Origin: Serilophus lunatus
Taxonomy: Eukaryota > Chordata > Aves > Passeriformes > Eurylaimidae
NCBI GenBank assembly: GCA_013399895.1
Contig: VXBA01003292.1
Span: forward strand, 392,371-456,370
Direction: 5' to 3'
Length of the DNA: 64,000 nucleotides
Numbering within the stretch: the first letter of the stretch is position 1; every line of letters starts with the position of its first letter. Both the position numbers and the translations under genes were made by a program. The notes under the pieces were generated by a model. The model searched no databases, was not told the DNA's origin, and saw only the letters and a list, made by a program, of their open reading frames with translations. Positions 35,801-50,800 of the stretch are shown here, one piece after another.

Positions 35801-38800
35801 ACCTCACTTTTTCTTAATGAGTCTCTATAAACTTCCCTAGTGTGCAGTTTTAAGTAGTTTCTTGCTACGACCACGTACTGTTGAAAAGGTAAACAAGAGT
35901 GGGCCATAGCTGCAGGTAAGGACAGAGGAAGCACAAGAAGTACTGCAAATCAGTCACATCTCTGAGTTTCAGCCTGTCTACTGTTTAATTCCACAGTAAT
36001 TCCACCAAAGCTTGGAAGGAGTGGGAAGAACTCCAACCAAAAGGCTTCACAACTTCTGGCTTTAGGCCTAACTTGCTTTACATGCAAGTCTTTAGAAACT
36101 ACCATGTTTACAATGCTTCTGGAAGGCCAATAACTCAAGTCAGAAACACGCACAATCAGCCAGTTTAGCAAACAGTAAAAAGAATCTTTATGGTCCTCCA
36201 AGAGCATCAAAAACTTTAATGCCTTCAGTGCCACAGTGAGGGAGTTTGAAGGAGAACATGCATCAAGGCTTCCATGCTGCTTAGCGCAGCTGGGTTGTAC
36301 ATGAGAGAGTTTAATTACTATTCAAGGTATAATGACATGCATTACACAAAAAGCATAAATGCTCATTAAGTGTTTCTCTAAGCAGTGAAAACAGTAAAAA
36401 GGGTGACAAAATGTCTTCTTGAGCAGGGACAGCAAGGTCAGAGCTGTATGAACACAATACTCACTGTTGCTGGCAAGCCACTCGTTGAGGTCTATTTCCC
36501 GTGGTAACATCACTAGCTCCTTAAATTCGAAGTCAGTAATTCTGGATTTTGTGTATTCTGGCTCTAGGTAAAGTTTCTTCTCTTCCGGTGCTGGCTTTTT
36601 ACCATTTGGCTTTCCCTTGGACTTCCTGCAAAAGATTGAAAAAGAGAGAAGCAGGGTTACCTTTTCTGCTGAACATCTACAGAAACCTGAAAGCAGCTGG
36701 TTTATCCAAACTCCTGTATTTGACTTTACAACGTTCCTCCAGCATTCCCTCCCCTTAGCTTATATTTTTTTATCAAAGCCAGAGACAGTTCTTTTAAAAA
36801 TGCATTTGAGCTCAGCCATTTTTTCAAGTAACAGTGGAAGCTTTAAATGGTGTCAAGAAAGTTGAGATCCAGCTGCTCCATCTCCTTTGCCCTTTTGCCA
36901 GTTCAGGTTGCAGATTACTGGGAGAGAGACGGTCTCTCCTCATGCCTGCAAACAGTGGTAAGAGCAGAACAGCTCTGTGCCTGAAGGAGCTCCTCTAATG
37001 CGAGTGCCAACAACTTGCTGTGTCCTACAGTTAGTGGTCACTTGCAAAACAGGAGTCTGAGGAACAGCAAAAGCAAGCTGCTCCAAGAAGATAGCTGCCA
37101 TTCAAAGCTACAGCATTCTTTGTTCTCCAGCTCTATGCTCTCTGAGATACCAGAAGCCTTCTTAAAGTGAGCATCTGACTCCAGCTAGAAGCACTGATAA
37201 CCACAAAAACACCTGTTGCATCAAATCCTATCTACAGGATGTCTACAACAGAAAGACCCGACTTCAGGTTTTTCTGAGAATCCTTTAGAATCCAATGCAT
37301 TATGAAATGATCTTCCATTTGCACTTATGAAAGCAGAGAAGCGACATTCCATAAAATCCATGTATCTCCATGTCATATTGCGACTCTGTAAAGTGTTTGC
37401 TGTAACCACCAGTGTTTTCCTCTCACTCTGTTTTTAACATCTTCAAGCTAGACTCTCAACTCAACCTGTATTCCTAGGCTGGGGACTCAGCAGGACTTCA
37501 GAGGAAGGACAGTGGGTCAAGCACTTTGGTCTTCTGGGCTATTTGTCAAAGATCCATGTGTTTCTACAGTTAAAAAATGCAAGCAGAGATGGAAGCTCTA
37601 TTTATTAGTGAGGGACAAGTGTAAGGCAATATTTGCTGTGCACTATCATGCGAATACAAGGAAGAGATTTTGCCAGGACGTTTTTAATGTCAGGCTTGGT
37701 TAAAGTGGTTTTTAAGATCAGCAAAGCCAAAACAAGCCCACATTTGCAGATGACTCCATTGTTTGCTGCCAAAACTCATCTAGATCCTCTCCAAAGGAAA
37801 TTGATCTCACATTCTGGCTCTTAACACACTTTAAATAATCTTCCAATTGTGTTCCTGTCCGAGATCCATGCAGGTTTGATTTTTTGCTGTGAGGATGGGA
37901 TACACAACTCTCCTAGAATGGTGTTTGAAGTATCAGTGCTTTTCCCAAAGAAAGTGTGATTACTTAGATTTCTCTCTTTATGGGATCTTTACTGATCTGT
38001 TAATTAAGCCCATCTTCAGAAAGACTCATCAACCACACCGCGGAAGGGAGAGACCAAAACGCACATTTCGCAGAAAAGCAATGCCATAACCTGGGTCACA
38101 AGTACTGCCACTGTGCACTGGGAAGAACTTGTATTGAGTTTTGTAACCATTAAATTAAGACTAGAGGATCTTCAGGACTTTGGAAAGGCCATCATCAAGG
38201 AAAAATCAAGGAAAAGTTAGGTGACAGCAGCATGATAGACACTTACACCCTCACGATATACCGACGTGGATGTGCAGAAAGCACTGCAGGTCTCTGGCCG
38301 GGAACAGATGACCACAGTTTGTTTTCTTTGTTTAATAAGAAAGGTGGATTTCATGGTTAGGTAAAAGATGCCTGTGACATAAACATCTTTATAAAGAATA
38401 CAGATTCAGGATGAAAATAAACTAAATCCAGTATTCGAGAAGATGAATTCAGCACACGGCTATTCCTGCACATCTGCTGCTATCTCCTTTTCCCATGGCA
38501 GTGCATTCCAGTTCAAATGGAGCCTGCACGATTTGTCCTTTACATTTGTTTGATGAAGGAACCTGGACTAATTCTCATAGCTGCTCCACAAAGGGATATT
38601 TTAGGACGTGCGAAGGCAGTTGTTCCTCAGCACAATGCTCTGAATACAGAGGGGATGCTCAGTTAGATAACAGTTCTTGTCAGCTAACTAACTATTCCTG
38701 TCTTCAAACCCTTGCTTTTGCTACATCTAGTGGTTTTGGGGTTTGGTTTGGGGGGATGGGATTCAGGCATTCAAAGATAATTTGAATTTTTAAGAAAATT

Positions 38801-41800
38801 ATAGTTCCAGTAACAGTCATGCAGAAAATACCTTCAACTTCAGAGACTGGTTTGACAAACCACATTAACCACACTCAGGGGAAAAAAGTTACCAGTGAGA
38901 ATAGTTTGGACAGAGCTTCTGTAGTTGCTGTAGTTCAGGACAATTAAACCGTGGCCCTCAGGTTAGGGCTGTGCCACATCAGCTAAGAACAGTCTTCTGA
39001 GAGGAGGTGGAGGAGGGAAGAGAGAGACAAAGAGGTCAAACACAGTCTGTCAGAGTCAGGTTGTGGAGGGAAACCACAGGAGGAAGCAAGACACAGGAGG
39101 CTGAGGCAAGCCTTCCACTGCGTAGAAATGAGTGGCGTGTACCTCATCCTCACTTCAGCATCTTCTCCACCTTTCATGAGAATAAATAAAAATTCAACAC
39201 TAAACATGTTTCACAAGTTTGCTAATGCAAACAACCATGTGTTGACTCTTAACAAAACCCAGAACCTCCCATTTCCACAAAAATATCAATTCTCTGTTAG
39301 ACTAGTACATGCAGCTACTCTGTGTATTTTCATTAGATTGTGTAAGTCTTCCCACAACTGCCTTGTGCTGGAACCACAGCACTTCAAACAGAAGCTTCCT
39401 GAAGAATCCCATGCTCTGCCCCTTTTCAAAGCTTTGGTTTGATTTAAAAAGAACCTGACTCACGGGCATCATCACTGAACCTGCAAAATGCCCATGATCA
39501 CTGCTATCAAAGGGTTCATTCACACCACCAACACCTGCATGTCACAACACCATGTGCAGCACAAACTTCTTGTTAACCTTCTGCAGCTGCTGAGAGCTAA
39601 AGCAAGACCACAGAACTGTTTACAGCAGCAGATTTTCATGACCTGCATGCAGTGCAACTGAGACCGACATGGCCCGAATATTCGAAGTAAAAACAACAAC
39701 AAAAAACATTACAGCCTTTTAAACATAACTTTGAACCAGACCTTGCATCCCTCCTCAATTAGGCAGAACTTAGTTTATATTGATTTCCTCAAATTAGTTG
39801 AGTCATGCTCACTCTAGGCTGCAAGACTGTGGGTTTTGCTTTGAAATTATCAATACCAGCCCATATTTAAAGCATTTTCTTTACAGAATTACAAAGGTGC
39901 AGCAGACAGCAGTACGAAAAAAATGGTTTAGAAACACAATTACATATGGCTACGAATCAACAAATAATAGTTCCATATTCTAGATAAACCAAAGCCCATA
40001 CATTCACAATTACCAGAATTATCAAAGAGTGTAAAGTTTAGGAGTTAGCTTCCTTCCCTCTCCTCATCCCTACCTCTAAGTTAAGTGGTTTTTTTTCTGA
40101 AGTCCCATAAGAAAACACCAGCCGGAATCCACTCCAAAGGCACAAAGAGAAGCATCCATTATTTCCTTCGTTGTGAGCTGTTCACATTTAAGTGGCCTTC
40201 CTTAAGTTTTCATTTTATGTTTAAAGTACACAAATATGAAAAATGTCAAAATGTACAGAATGATAGTTTTACTGTTTTGTTCATGAAACACCAAAACCAA
40301 ACACTTGTAGATGACTGTTTACAGGAAGACATTACTAAATGTCATCCAACACCACAAAAAGAGCAGTACCTTTCACAACATGGCTGTAGGCACCTCAAGT
40401 TCTGATTCATGTGTCTTTCTTCAAAAATAAGAGAATTCTGCTAAGTTTGTCTTAACATGTCCACGTCAGATGAACTGTATCACCAAAGCAACTGGAGGAA
40501 TAGCTGTTACACACCAGCTTGGTGGTCTGTCAAGAGGACAGGCCAAATCCTGCCTGTGAATGCTTAACTATTAAGGAAAGAAGTATCTTTAAGGATTCCA
40601 AGGGGACAGCACTCTGCAGTTTTCGTTGACAGGCAAACTGGAGCACAAACTAATTCCTCAGACAAGTCCCAGGACAAGTGGGTTTTTTGGTTTTAGACAT
40701 TCAATTGAAGATGATGCCATGAGCCAAGTCACACCCACAAATGTGTTTCAGAAAGGAAAAAGCCACAAGAAATGGCAGAAGAGAGATCATTCACCTAAAA
40801 TCTTAGAAAAAGTTGGGCAAACTGGTTCCAGTGCAAGACAGTACATTCACTGATGCTATCAGCCTTGTGTTCAGGTAGAAAACACAACAGCTGGAAGTTT
40901 GCTTGGATTGCACTGGAGAAAGAGATGTGTAAGACCCTTCACCAAGTGACAGGCCCAGCAGTCTCTGATGATTTTTTCCCCTGGTCTGTTTTGTTAAAAT
41001 CAAGTAAAATCACCAATTTCCCAGCTTGTTTTCTTAACCCCATCTCAGTTAATAAAAGGTCTTTTTTAATCTCTCTCTCATCTCCTTCTTGATCAGATGC
41101 TCAGGAGTTTCTTGGTCTAAAAAAGCCTGCATCTTTAAAGCTCCATCCAGATAATTACTTTTAAAACCATTTTGAGGGAAGTATTATTGCCATTTTATAG
41201 CAGAAACATGCTGTAAGGTTCAAAGTTTATTTGTAGTACAAATGCTAAAGATGTGCTTCAGTGTAAACCAACATGGTTTGTTTGGAAAGCAGCACACATG
41301 AAGCAATCTGATTTAGCTGAAGAAGTATCAGAGACACAACATCCACTATGGGGACATGGTTTGGGACGTGAGGTCTAACTTGGGAATTGTACCAGACAGC
41401 CACAGTTCTGGTCATGTGCATACGATTTATTATCAGGTTTATCACACAGAAGGAATGCTCCTCATTTATTAGATGCCAAACTTCCCTAAACTGATCATGC
41501 CATTTTAGATTATCCCTGTGAAGTCAGGTTTTCTTCTTTTTCCAGAGGAAACCAGCACAGCTATAGTAATTTCTTGCTGTCTCCAGCAAGCTGTGCAGTT
41601 TCTTGCACTGCATCTGGAACTGAAATCTCTTCAAAAGCAAATGATGATACTTCAATCCACCTCTCCTACCCTTCACACTCAACAAACTATCCTTGGGATG
41701 AGTTGCTGATTATTTTTCAAATAAATGTAATCAGTGGGTTTTCTCTTTTCAGTATGGTATATTAAAGTGGTTTTGGTAGCAGAAATAAGAGTAACTTTAA

Positions 41801-44800
41801 AAAGCTTAAAAGTTTATCTAAAAAAAAAAAATCCCCTACAGTGGTGAGGACCAGAACTGCAAGAAAACTCTGAACACTCTGTGCCCTTTGGATAATGCAC
41901 CAGTTCCAGGTTCCAGTCAAGCCTCAAACACACCGACTTCCATTTGAAAATTGACAGAACAGGTCTGACAGGCCTTACGGGACAAATTTGTCTCCCTGTC
42001 TGCAAACTTTAAAACTAACGAGTCATCTCAAGGCTGTAAGGATGAAAGCTGCCATGGACAAAACTTACAGGACAAAGATGAGTATTTTGTGATTAACGTG
42101 GTGTGGTTTTGCGGGGGTATTTTAGCATTCATTCTTTACACAAGGTTAACTGCTATAATCCTAGTGGTCCCCAAATTCAGGAGAGAGCAAGTCTCAAGTG
42201 TTGACAGCCCTGCTGTGACATACTGCATTAGTGTTGGTGAGCAGAGAGTAAAACCCCACAGTTCACAGCAATGCATGCAAAAGCAGCACAAAAAGAAAAA
42301 TAATCTGTTTTAAGAAAGATCAAAAACAAAGATGGCCGTAGAAAAGTCAGCAACTTATATTTACTAAGTCACTTGAGGGTTTGGGGGTTATTTTCAAGTA
42401 ACCTAGCTTGTGCTTTACAATGTGTATAGTTCACTATCTGGAAAAGTTTGGGGTTTAAAGGGCACATTCACAACTAAAAACTTTTATGTGGATTACAGTC
42501 TCCAACACTGTATTCCAGGTGTACCTCTACACATGGAACTTCCAGATACATCAAACCATCTGGGCCTTCAATACATCATCCTGTAACTTTTTTTTTTTCT
42601 TTTTGAAGTATTGTGTTCTAAAATATCCTCCACTGATGAAGCGTTATAAAGTGAATCATTACCCTTGCCAAAACCCACTGTCTTGGTAATTTGAGGATAA
42701 GGGTTGGCTTCCTAAAAGACAAAATTAGAGAGGCAGTAAGCCACCATTTTAACAGTGTCTTTTAGAAGGCTTGTCGTGCTGACAACACAGTCTTTATGAA
42801 CACTTTGGTTTTATTTTTCCAGCGAATAAGGGTTTATAATTCAAAATTAAAGGTATATTTGCATTTTAACTTATCTCCCCTTCTCTTCTTTGGGTAAGGA
42901 GTCAAAGGGGATGTGAGTGGAACAAAGCAAAACACATTAAGGAAAAAAATCTATTACGCAAGCTCTTTCCCTCCAATATACTTCCTTTGCACAGAAAAAA
43001 CACAATAATTTCAGCCACCCATAGAAGGCTACAGCTTTGTAAAGAAAATCAGGTCAGCTGCTCACAGATTTACATTTTACCTTTATGGGTTTTCTTCTGT
43101 GGCCCTTTACTGGAAAGAAATCATCAGTTAATTTCTGGTTAGAAATGTTCTGCGTAAGTATGGGAGTCCTGAACCCATTCATAGCAGGAAGGAAACAGTT
43201 TTATGAGCTAAAATTTATGAGTCCTAGTGACAAGAACAATGAAGAAGCAGGTTACACGAGTTTTTACAGGTCGGGAACAAACTCTTGAAGGCTGTCCAGC
43301 TTCCTACCCCAGCAGCCCACAGCCTTTTCTCCTCAGTTAAGACAAAGAACTGGAAACTTAGAAGCGCTAGGCATCTTAAAAACCCTTCTTGGTAATTCAG
43401 TGTCTTGGATAACAGGTTCATTTGAACAACAGTAGAGCTGCCCTTCCTCTGATAAAAACCTAGAGAAGATATTTGTATTTCCCCTCTTTTTTTTAAAACA
43501 GCACAAGATTAGCACCTTTGTGGAGATTTTTTCTGCAATCCCATGTCCTGTTTTAACCCAGATCGCTGCTAAGTCTTCAGCAGAAAATGCCACGTGACAG
43601 CACACCCAGAACACAAATCCTGGATGTACACATGCATATTCAGGATTGGGAAATAAAAAAACATCAGCACAGAAAAAGGAAGCTGTGTAAGGTACTGGAA
43701 AGCAAGTCCAAATCCCAGTGCAGCATACAGTACAGTTGTTCACAGATTTCTGTGGACAGCCCATTTCTCCAGGGCTGGGGAAGGGAAGGAGAGTAAGCTT
43801 TTTTAAGATGGTCTCTGTTCTGATCTCTCACCCCAGGTCTCTGGCAGACTCCTCTGCTCCCAGCTCCATTCTTCCCCTCTCCTGCCCTGGGTTAGCTCCA
43901 GGGCTTGGTTGCTGTGCAGGTCTAAGGGGGCTGCGTAGCAGAGAATGTCTTTGGCAGCATTTCTGGCCCTGCTTCTTCATTTTTCTTCTGTTTTTAAAAG
44001 TTACTAATAGTTTATTTAAGAGGAGGAGGAGGAATGAAGAATGTACCCTACATGCCAGGGAAACTTTTTCTTCTGGATTCTCATAGTGGCTCTTTGCCTT
44101 AAAAGGGAATCTTTGCTTGGCCTCCGGATGTTCTGCTGTAAACAGTCGGTGCCAAGGCATGGCAGGCATTTCAAGGATGACAAGTGCCATAACATTATTT
44201 CATAATGCTGCTACTCGACAGAAAGCCCAAAACATTCTGTAGGGCCAAACTGAGATCCAGCTGGTGCTGCTGGCAAAGCAAGGAGAACATGGGGCACCTG
44301 CACTTGCCTTGTCTCTGGTACATCAGGCCTCTCTGTCAACTTTTGTAGGACTCCCCACCCACCTACTGGAGAATGGTCTGGAGCACAGGTCTTATGAGGA
44401 ACAGCTGAGGGAGCTGGGGTCGTTTGGCCAAGAGAAAAGGATCTCATCACTCTCCAACTACCTGAAAGGCCACTGTAGCAAAAATGGTCAGTCTCTTGTC
44501 CAAGATAACAACTGACAGAAGAAGAGGAAACAGCCTCAATGTTTAGACTGGGTATTAGGAAAAATTTCTTCACCAAAAGAGTTATCAAGCACTGGAGCAG
44601 GCTGCCCAGCAAAGTGGTGGAGTCACCATCCCTGGAGGCATCTATGATGTGTGGATACAGCTTAGTGGAGGACTCAGCCATGCTGTGTTTATGACTGGAC
44701 TTGATCTCAAGGATCTTTTCCAACCCAAACAATTCTATGATTCCACTTCTCTCCCTCCTTCCCTTCTCCCTTGCACATCACCTACCAGCACAAGCTCAGC

Positions 44801-47800
44801 GTCTGCCCACAGTGCTGTGTCAGAGGCACGGTAACTACGGGGCTGAAACTCCGAGGTGTTTGCTGGTGCCCAGGTACTGCTGCTGCTCCTTCTCTTCTGC
44901 TCAGGATCCCCCAGAAGACTGGCCACAGAGGCAAGGCCAGGCCTGTAATAGCTCAGCTAACGCTACAAAAATGTGCGGAGTGCATTCTTGTGGTAAAACA
45001 TGCTAGACTAGAGTTTCCTTTCTTCTCTGGGCGTACCTGCCAGAACTCCTCCCCCTGATGGAAAGGAGGTATCGGGCCTCTCTGGCTGCCTTTGGGGAGG
45101 GTCTTCTGACTGTACAGTCCCTGCGCTCTCCAGGCTCCCCTCCAGACAACAAACAAACTCTGGAGGGGAGGTATGGGGCACCAATATTTCCAAGAGTCAA
45201 TGAAATAAATTAAAAGAAAGAATTCACTAGAAGAAATAAAATTACCCAAGTGAATATGCAGTTGCTCTTCATTTTGAATGCTCTCTTTTACCTTGGCGCC
45301 AAAAAGCCCTCCCGTATCCAAACCAGGAGGTGCCAATATCAAGCCTCAACAAGATGCTTTCCCCAAGCAACTTACTACAACCAAGATTTCAGATTATTTG
45401 TGAAATAGGAAATAAAAAGGCCAAACCTTCCCTAAAGTTTATTTTCAAGAGCTCTACATGGAGCCAAATAAAGCCTGTGAACAGAGATTCAATCATAGAT
45501 TAAGTGTCATAGTTAAGGTCATAGATTAAGTGTTGCAACAACTAATTTATCCAGTACTTAGAACAAATCACAAAGCAGAACACTACGTCAGAGGTGCCTA
45601 AGTCCTGAGCCTGTGAGAGATATGGAGTGGTGGTTCTCAAGTTTGTTTTTAAGTCTCTGGCTGGCAAAATCTGTCTGGCAAAGGGAAGCCAAAACTGAGC
45701 AGAAAGAGGGCAAATCCCTGCTTTAAAAGGTGTCTCCTAGTTTATTCTCCCCTGGTTGCAACTCCTCCTCCCCTAGAAAAGCACTCAGAGCAAACCCTGG
45801 TGTGGGGCACCAAGGGATAGGAGAGGCCATACTATGCTGATTCTCCAGAGCATCTCTGCCCAGTCATGCATCAGCTAAAAATACAGCCTGAAGTTCTGTG
45901 TTCTGGGGTTTGTCTAGTTAACATGCAGCTCATTTTAGTCTCCATGCAAACACTCTAAACCCATAAGGCCCATACACAATACCAAGATAACAATGCTTCT
46001 GTATCCTTGCCTCCCTTAAAGGAAAAAAGCCACTAGTATTCTAGCAACATAAATGCTTCCTCATCATCCTCCACTGCTGAATATATTCTCATACTGCAGC
46101 TACACAGCAGGACCAGGGTTCATTTCACCTGGCCACAGATATTGCGTATGCAAATGTTTATATCTGAACTAGTTCTCTAAGACTTTTTGAAGTTAGCAGA
46201 GATAGCTTTTTCTCTATAATAGAAAACGTTTCAGTCCAAGGCAGAGATCCATGGCATACCTTAAATTTCTTTAATTAAAACACACAGAGAAAAGAGAAAA
46301 TTTGCTCTTAAGTGACAGCAGACAATGGCAGACAGCAAGCCTGGTTCTGCTACACAGGTTTCAGTGGGGAGGTTACCCACAGTACAAAGCCTTGAGAACA
46401 TGTGATCTGCACCAAGATTTGAAAACAAGTTAAGTTTTGGGGTGGGTTTTTTAGCACCTTTTGCACACTGGGGAAGGCAAATACAGATCTGTCATGTTTA
46501 TTACTATATTCAGAGGAGTATTTTTTTAAACACACAATTTGAAATTCTGGAGGCTTTCTAGAAACATTGCCTGAAAGAACAAGGACAAACTTAATTGACA
46601 GAAAATATCTTTATCTCTCTTTTAAGGTTTTTAGACTCTGCAAATGGAAAATATGAACGTACTACAGTAAAACCACAGAAAACTCTCAATTAACATATCC
46701 ATACCCTCTGTCTTTTCAGACACATCTACTACTTTAATTATTATTCTCTACTCTCCTGTATGAACACAGACTTATTTTGACTTCTACATCATTATTAAAC
46801 TTAAGTTTTGGCAGCAACTGCTCCTCCTGGCTACTCTGATGCAGCCCCATTATCTCCCCAGAAGAACACATCCAGTAAGGACACTGTGCTCCACCTTTCT
46901 GGGGAGGGAGCTCCCCACAAGGACACACAAATCACTGAAAACTCTGTTATCTTCCAAGCCTGATGAAGTTTGTAGGGCTGGCAGGCTGAAAAGCTATCTT
47001 TTTATTTCTAAACTAAGCAAATTTGATTTGGAAACCTCATGGCCTCGTAAATGTGGGATTTCACAACGTAGCTTGCACAGAGTTGCTTTTCAGGATAGAA
47101 CTGTGCTTTAATTGCTGGGAATTATTTCACCATGGCAACCTGGCTTCAGCAATCACACTTCTTGCAATATAGCCCAAGATATACAAACACAGGCAGTCTG
47201 CTCTGCTCAGAGAGTACCAAGGTGCAGACAGGTTTGTCTTTGTAAAAAGCGTTTTAGTTTTCCTCATTGCCTTTTTGCCTGGCAAGCTCTCTTTGTACAA
47301 CAGCTACAAAATTATCTAACAATACTAACTAGTTTTAACTACTACTGTAGCCTAAAGAAAACCTGCAGCAAAGAAAATATATTGGATATGCAGATCAATG
47401 TCAGAACCTTACACACACATTGTGTTTTGGAAGATGGGTACAGAAAATGTCCAATGCACTTGCAATCTTAATTTTACAATTCTCAGCTTTCACAACTCAA
47501 CAAAAATATTTAAGAATGTATTTTACAATGACACCATACAGTCTCAAAGAAGGCAATACAGACTGCATGACATTCCCCAAAGAGTTAATGGGAATACTCA
47601 CTCAGAGTCTGTGCTCTCAATAGATAAATATTTCTCAACATGGTGCAACATGTCAGCTTGCAGCTGAGCTCAGTCCCAGTTGTCTCCCTCCTCAGCTCCC
47701 CAGAGGCAAGGAACAATAAAGGACTGTCTTTTTTACTTCCGACAGGGGTGGGCAGATTACAACTGTTTAGGCATAAAGTGTCTTGCATTGGAAGGACAGG

Positions 47801-50800
47801 TTAGTTATTTATGTTGGGAAGAGAGTGAAAATAAGTTCATCACCTGCCTTCCTACCACAGTTCCACCTCGGAAGATGACATCTATGTGCAATCACACAGC
47901 AGGCAGGACTTCAACAGCTGAATCCTTCACATAAAACAGTCTGCTTTGGATCTAAAAAATGTTTAATAGGACAGAAAAGTGCTAGGGCACACTACAAATG
48001 ACAGCATACATGGAAACACAGGTAGCAACACAGCTATTTCAAACATCTTGACTTGCTTTGCAGGAGCTCTGGTACAGAATATAACCTCAATTAGATATAT
48101 AGCATGAGAAAAAAGGTAACTTGTTTTCACTATTCCTAAGCAATTTCACATGCCTGCACCTGTCAGCTCACTTTTAAAGCCTATGTACTAAGACACACAT
48201 GTGCATCTTGCTGCATTGAGACACAGCTGTGGAGAATTCAATTACCTACCCAGTCATTACTTATTGAACAGGTTGGGCAAACACTACTGAGAAAACAGCC
48301 TCACCTGAAATTTTCATCCTCTGTATCGAGATCCACAAACTCATCGCTTACACTTTAAATTAACCTTGTACTTAGGAAGGATATTTACTAGAAACGACCA
48401 TGGGTGGAGGTCAGTTATCAACAACGGCTTTAGACATCAAAAAACGGATTCCTTTTTCCCTTTTGTTAATCTTTTGGCTTGGATTTAAACCCAAGTCAGT
48501 TCATGGAAGCCCCACCTCTCCTGGCATGCCTTAGATCAGAGCCTGTGATGAGAAACAGTGTCTTTCATCTTGTACAAACTATCCTGTTAAACTCAAAAAC
48601 TGAAATCCATAGTTGGAAGGCATAACCTGCGTGTCTCATCACAGAGTAGGAAAAAAGTCAGTGGTAAAAGGAACTAAAGCATTATATTAACTAGGCAACT
48701 TTCATTAACAAATGATAAATGCACAAAACATTTACTAACATAACCATTTGGTAATTTTTAAATTCTTTTGAGAGAACGATGCAATGCCCTGTTCAAGTTT
48801 TGTCATTAACAGCACACAGCTGTTTCAGAATTTCTTAGAAAACTGCACATTCAAGTTTTGCTTTCTGTATATTAGAGGAAGGAAAAAAAATCTATTTAAA
48901 TTACAAATTCTATGGATTTATGGGCCAAAGTAAAGAAGATTTAAATGAATGATTGAAAAAAATAGTAGGGTGGATAATAGTTTAATTACTGCTACAGTTA
49001 GATCACTGTTAATTAGCTCATGAGACAGTAGTGATTCCCAACCCTAATTTATTATTTTTCCAGATACAACACAGGAGACTGAAAAGCAAGTAAAAACACC
49101 TTTATAGGCACATTAATCCACTAGCAATCAGGAAAAAAATCCCATAGTTATATTGAGACTTGCAGTGTTACCTCCAAGGGCTTGCTGAAATACAAATTCA
49201 TTCTTTTAATTAAATGCTGAAAGCACAGCAAGAAACCAGTTAAGGAAAACTAGTAATTTTCAAAAATAAACATTACAATTAGAAGGACAATTATGTCCCG
49301 AATTTGTTTCATTCCCTTGGCTGCACGTGCAAATGACAAGCTGGCTCTTTTAACTGTTCCTGTGGGGTTGCAGATGATCAGTTCACACGAGCCGGGACCA
49401 ACACCTAAGACACTCCCCAAAGCACAAAAGGAGAGTCGTGGGTTTGCTCTTGTAGCTTTTGCAACCCATCATCAACCTCAAGGGATCGTTCTGACCAGCC
49501 AACACTCTCCAAGCCCAGCCTGCACCGCTCACCAGAGAAGCCTCATTTCCACTCCTGGCAGCGTCCAACAGTTCCTGTTGGTTTTGCAGAGATGTAACCA
49601 CACTGCTCATGTGTAGCTGTGCTTGGTAGCTTCACTATGAAGAAATGAAAGATGGCCCCCAACCAGTGAAGAAGTCTCTCCCAAAAGAATTTACTATCAT
49701 TTTTGGCTGATCCAGTTAATTCTAAATATATTTAAGTCTCTACTTCCAAAAACCAGTAGGAATTCTTCTCATAAAGCTTGTAAATCAAGTCACTTAACAA
49801 CAGTGAGCTCAACTACTCATGAGATGTATGGATTTAAAAATTTACGGATTTGAATGACACATCTAGACATGAAAAAAAGCTTCATATGCTGCAATTCAAC
49901 AGAAAAGTATTTCAGTTCAAACAGAAAACAGCTTCCCCTCTGTCCCACACAGATGGTGGTCTCAAGATCCCGGCTTTATCTTTTCCCTGCACAGGTTTGT
50001 TCTGAAGAAATACAGCAGACACATCAAAAGTAAGGACTTTGTTATACGAGGCATCAGCAAAGCTTCTTTTATCACAATTTTCCTTTTCCCTGCCACACCA
50101 AATGTTGACTGCTGACTGTCAGCACTAATGCCTGGATGGCTTTGGTGTTCTGAGTCTGTGGACAACTTGGACTGAAGGGTAGATCCAGGTGTCTTGAGTG
50201 TGAGTGGAGCTACCAAGGTGCACCTCATGTCATCTCACCTCTGTGTGAAGTTACATAAACCACCAATGAAGAAACGCACGCCTTCTTTCTTTGGTAACTC
50301 CCTGTACTTTATATGCTGTGCCAGGACTGCTTTCTTTTCAGATATTAAGGGAAGAGTTTAATATTTTGTCACTGTCTGTCTTTCTGAGGACAGCTGCATC
50401 CGCTGCTGATTCTTCCTTTTTCAAAAATAAAAGGAATCACACAGACAACCACAGTGTTCCTTTCACCTGGGGAGCATCTGCTATCACCAGTCCCTGCTGT
50501 CTGATCTAAACTTCTTTCAGTACCAGACAGAAAAGAACTTGGAAAATTAACAGAGCAGCATTTTCTGAAGAACTCAAACAACCTGCCTTTGATGCTAATG
50601 GACTCCATTCCCTCCAAGAAATGCTTTTTCAAATCAGAAAACTGGAAGAAAGGGTTAATCCATATATCCTTTCCCCTTTGCTTTCCACAGACTAGGTGCT
50701 TGCAGCTCTTAAAAGAAATGCAACATCTCTTCTCTGACAGCAATTTGCTGCAGTCTCAGTTAAGACTGTAGAGCCCCACAGCACCAAGGATTAGGAAGAA

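Noticed and set aside
43333..43764. 143-codon reverse frame in MOB2 intron 1 (sense to MOB2)
   Set aside because: Cys/Phe-rich with no motif and no exon-like borders matching the phase of MOB2 exons.
44211..44732. 173-codon reverse frame
   Set aside because: It lies over a forward CR1 fragment; the frame is the complement of the retroposon 3' end, not a gene.
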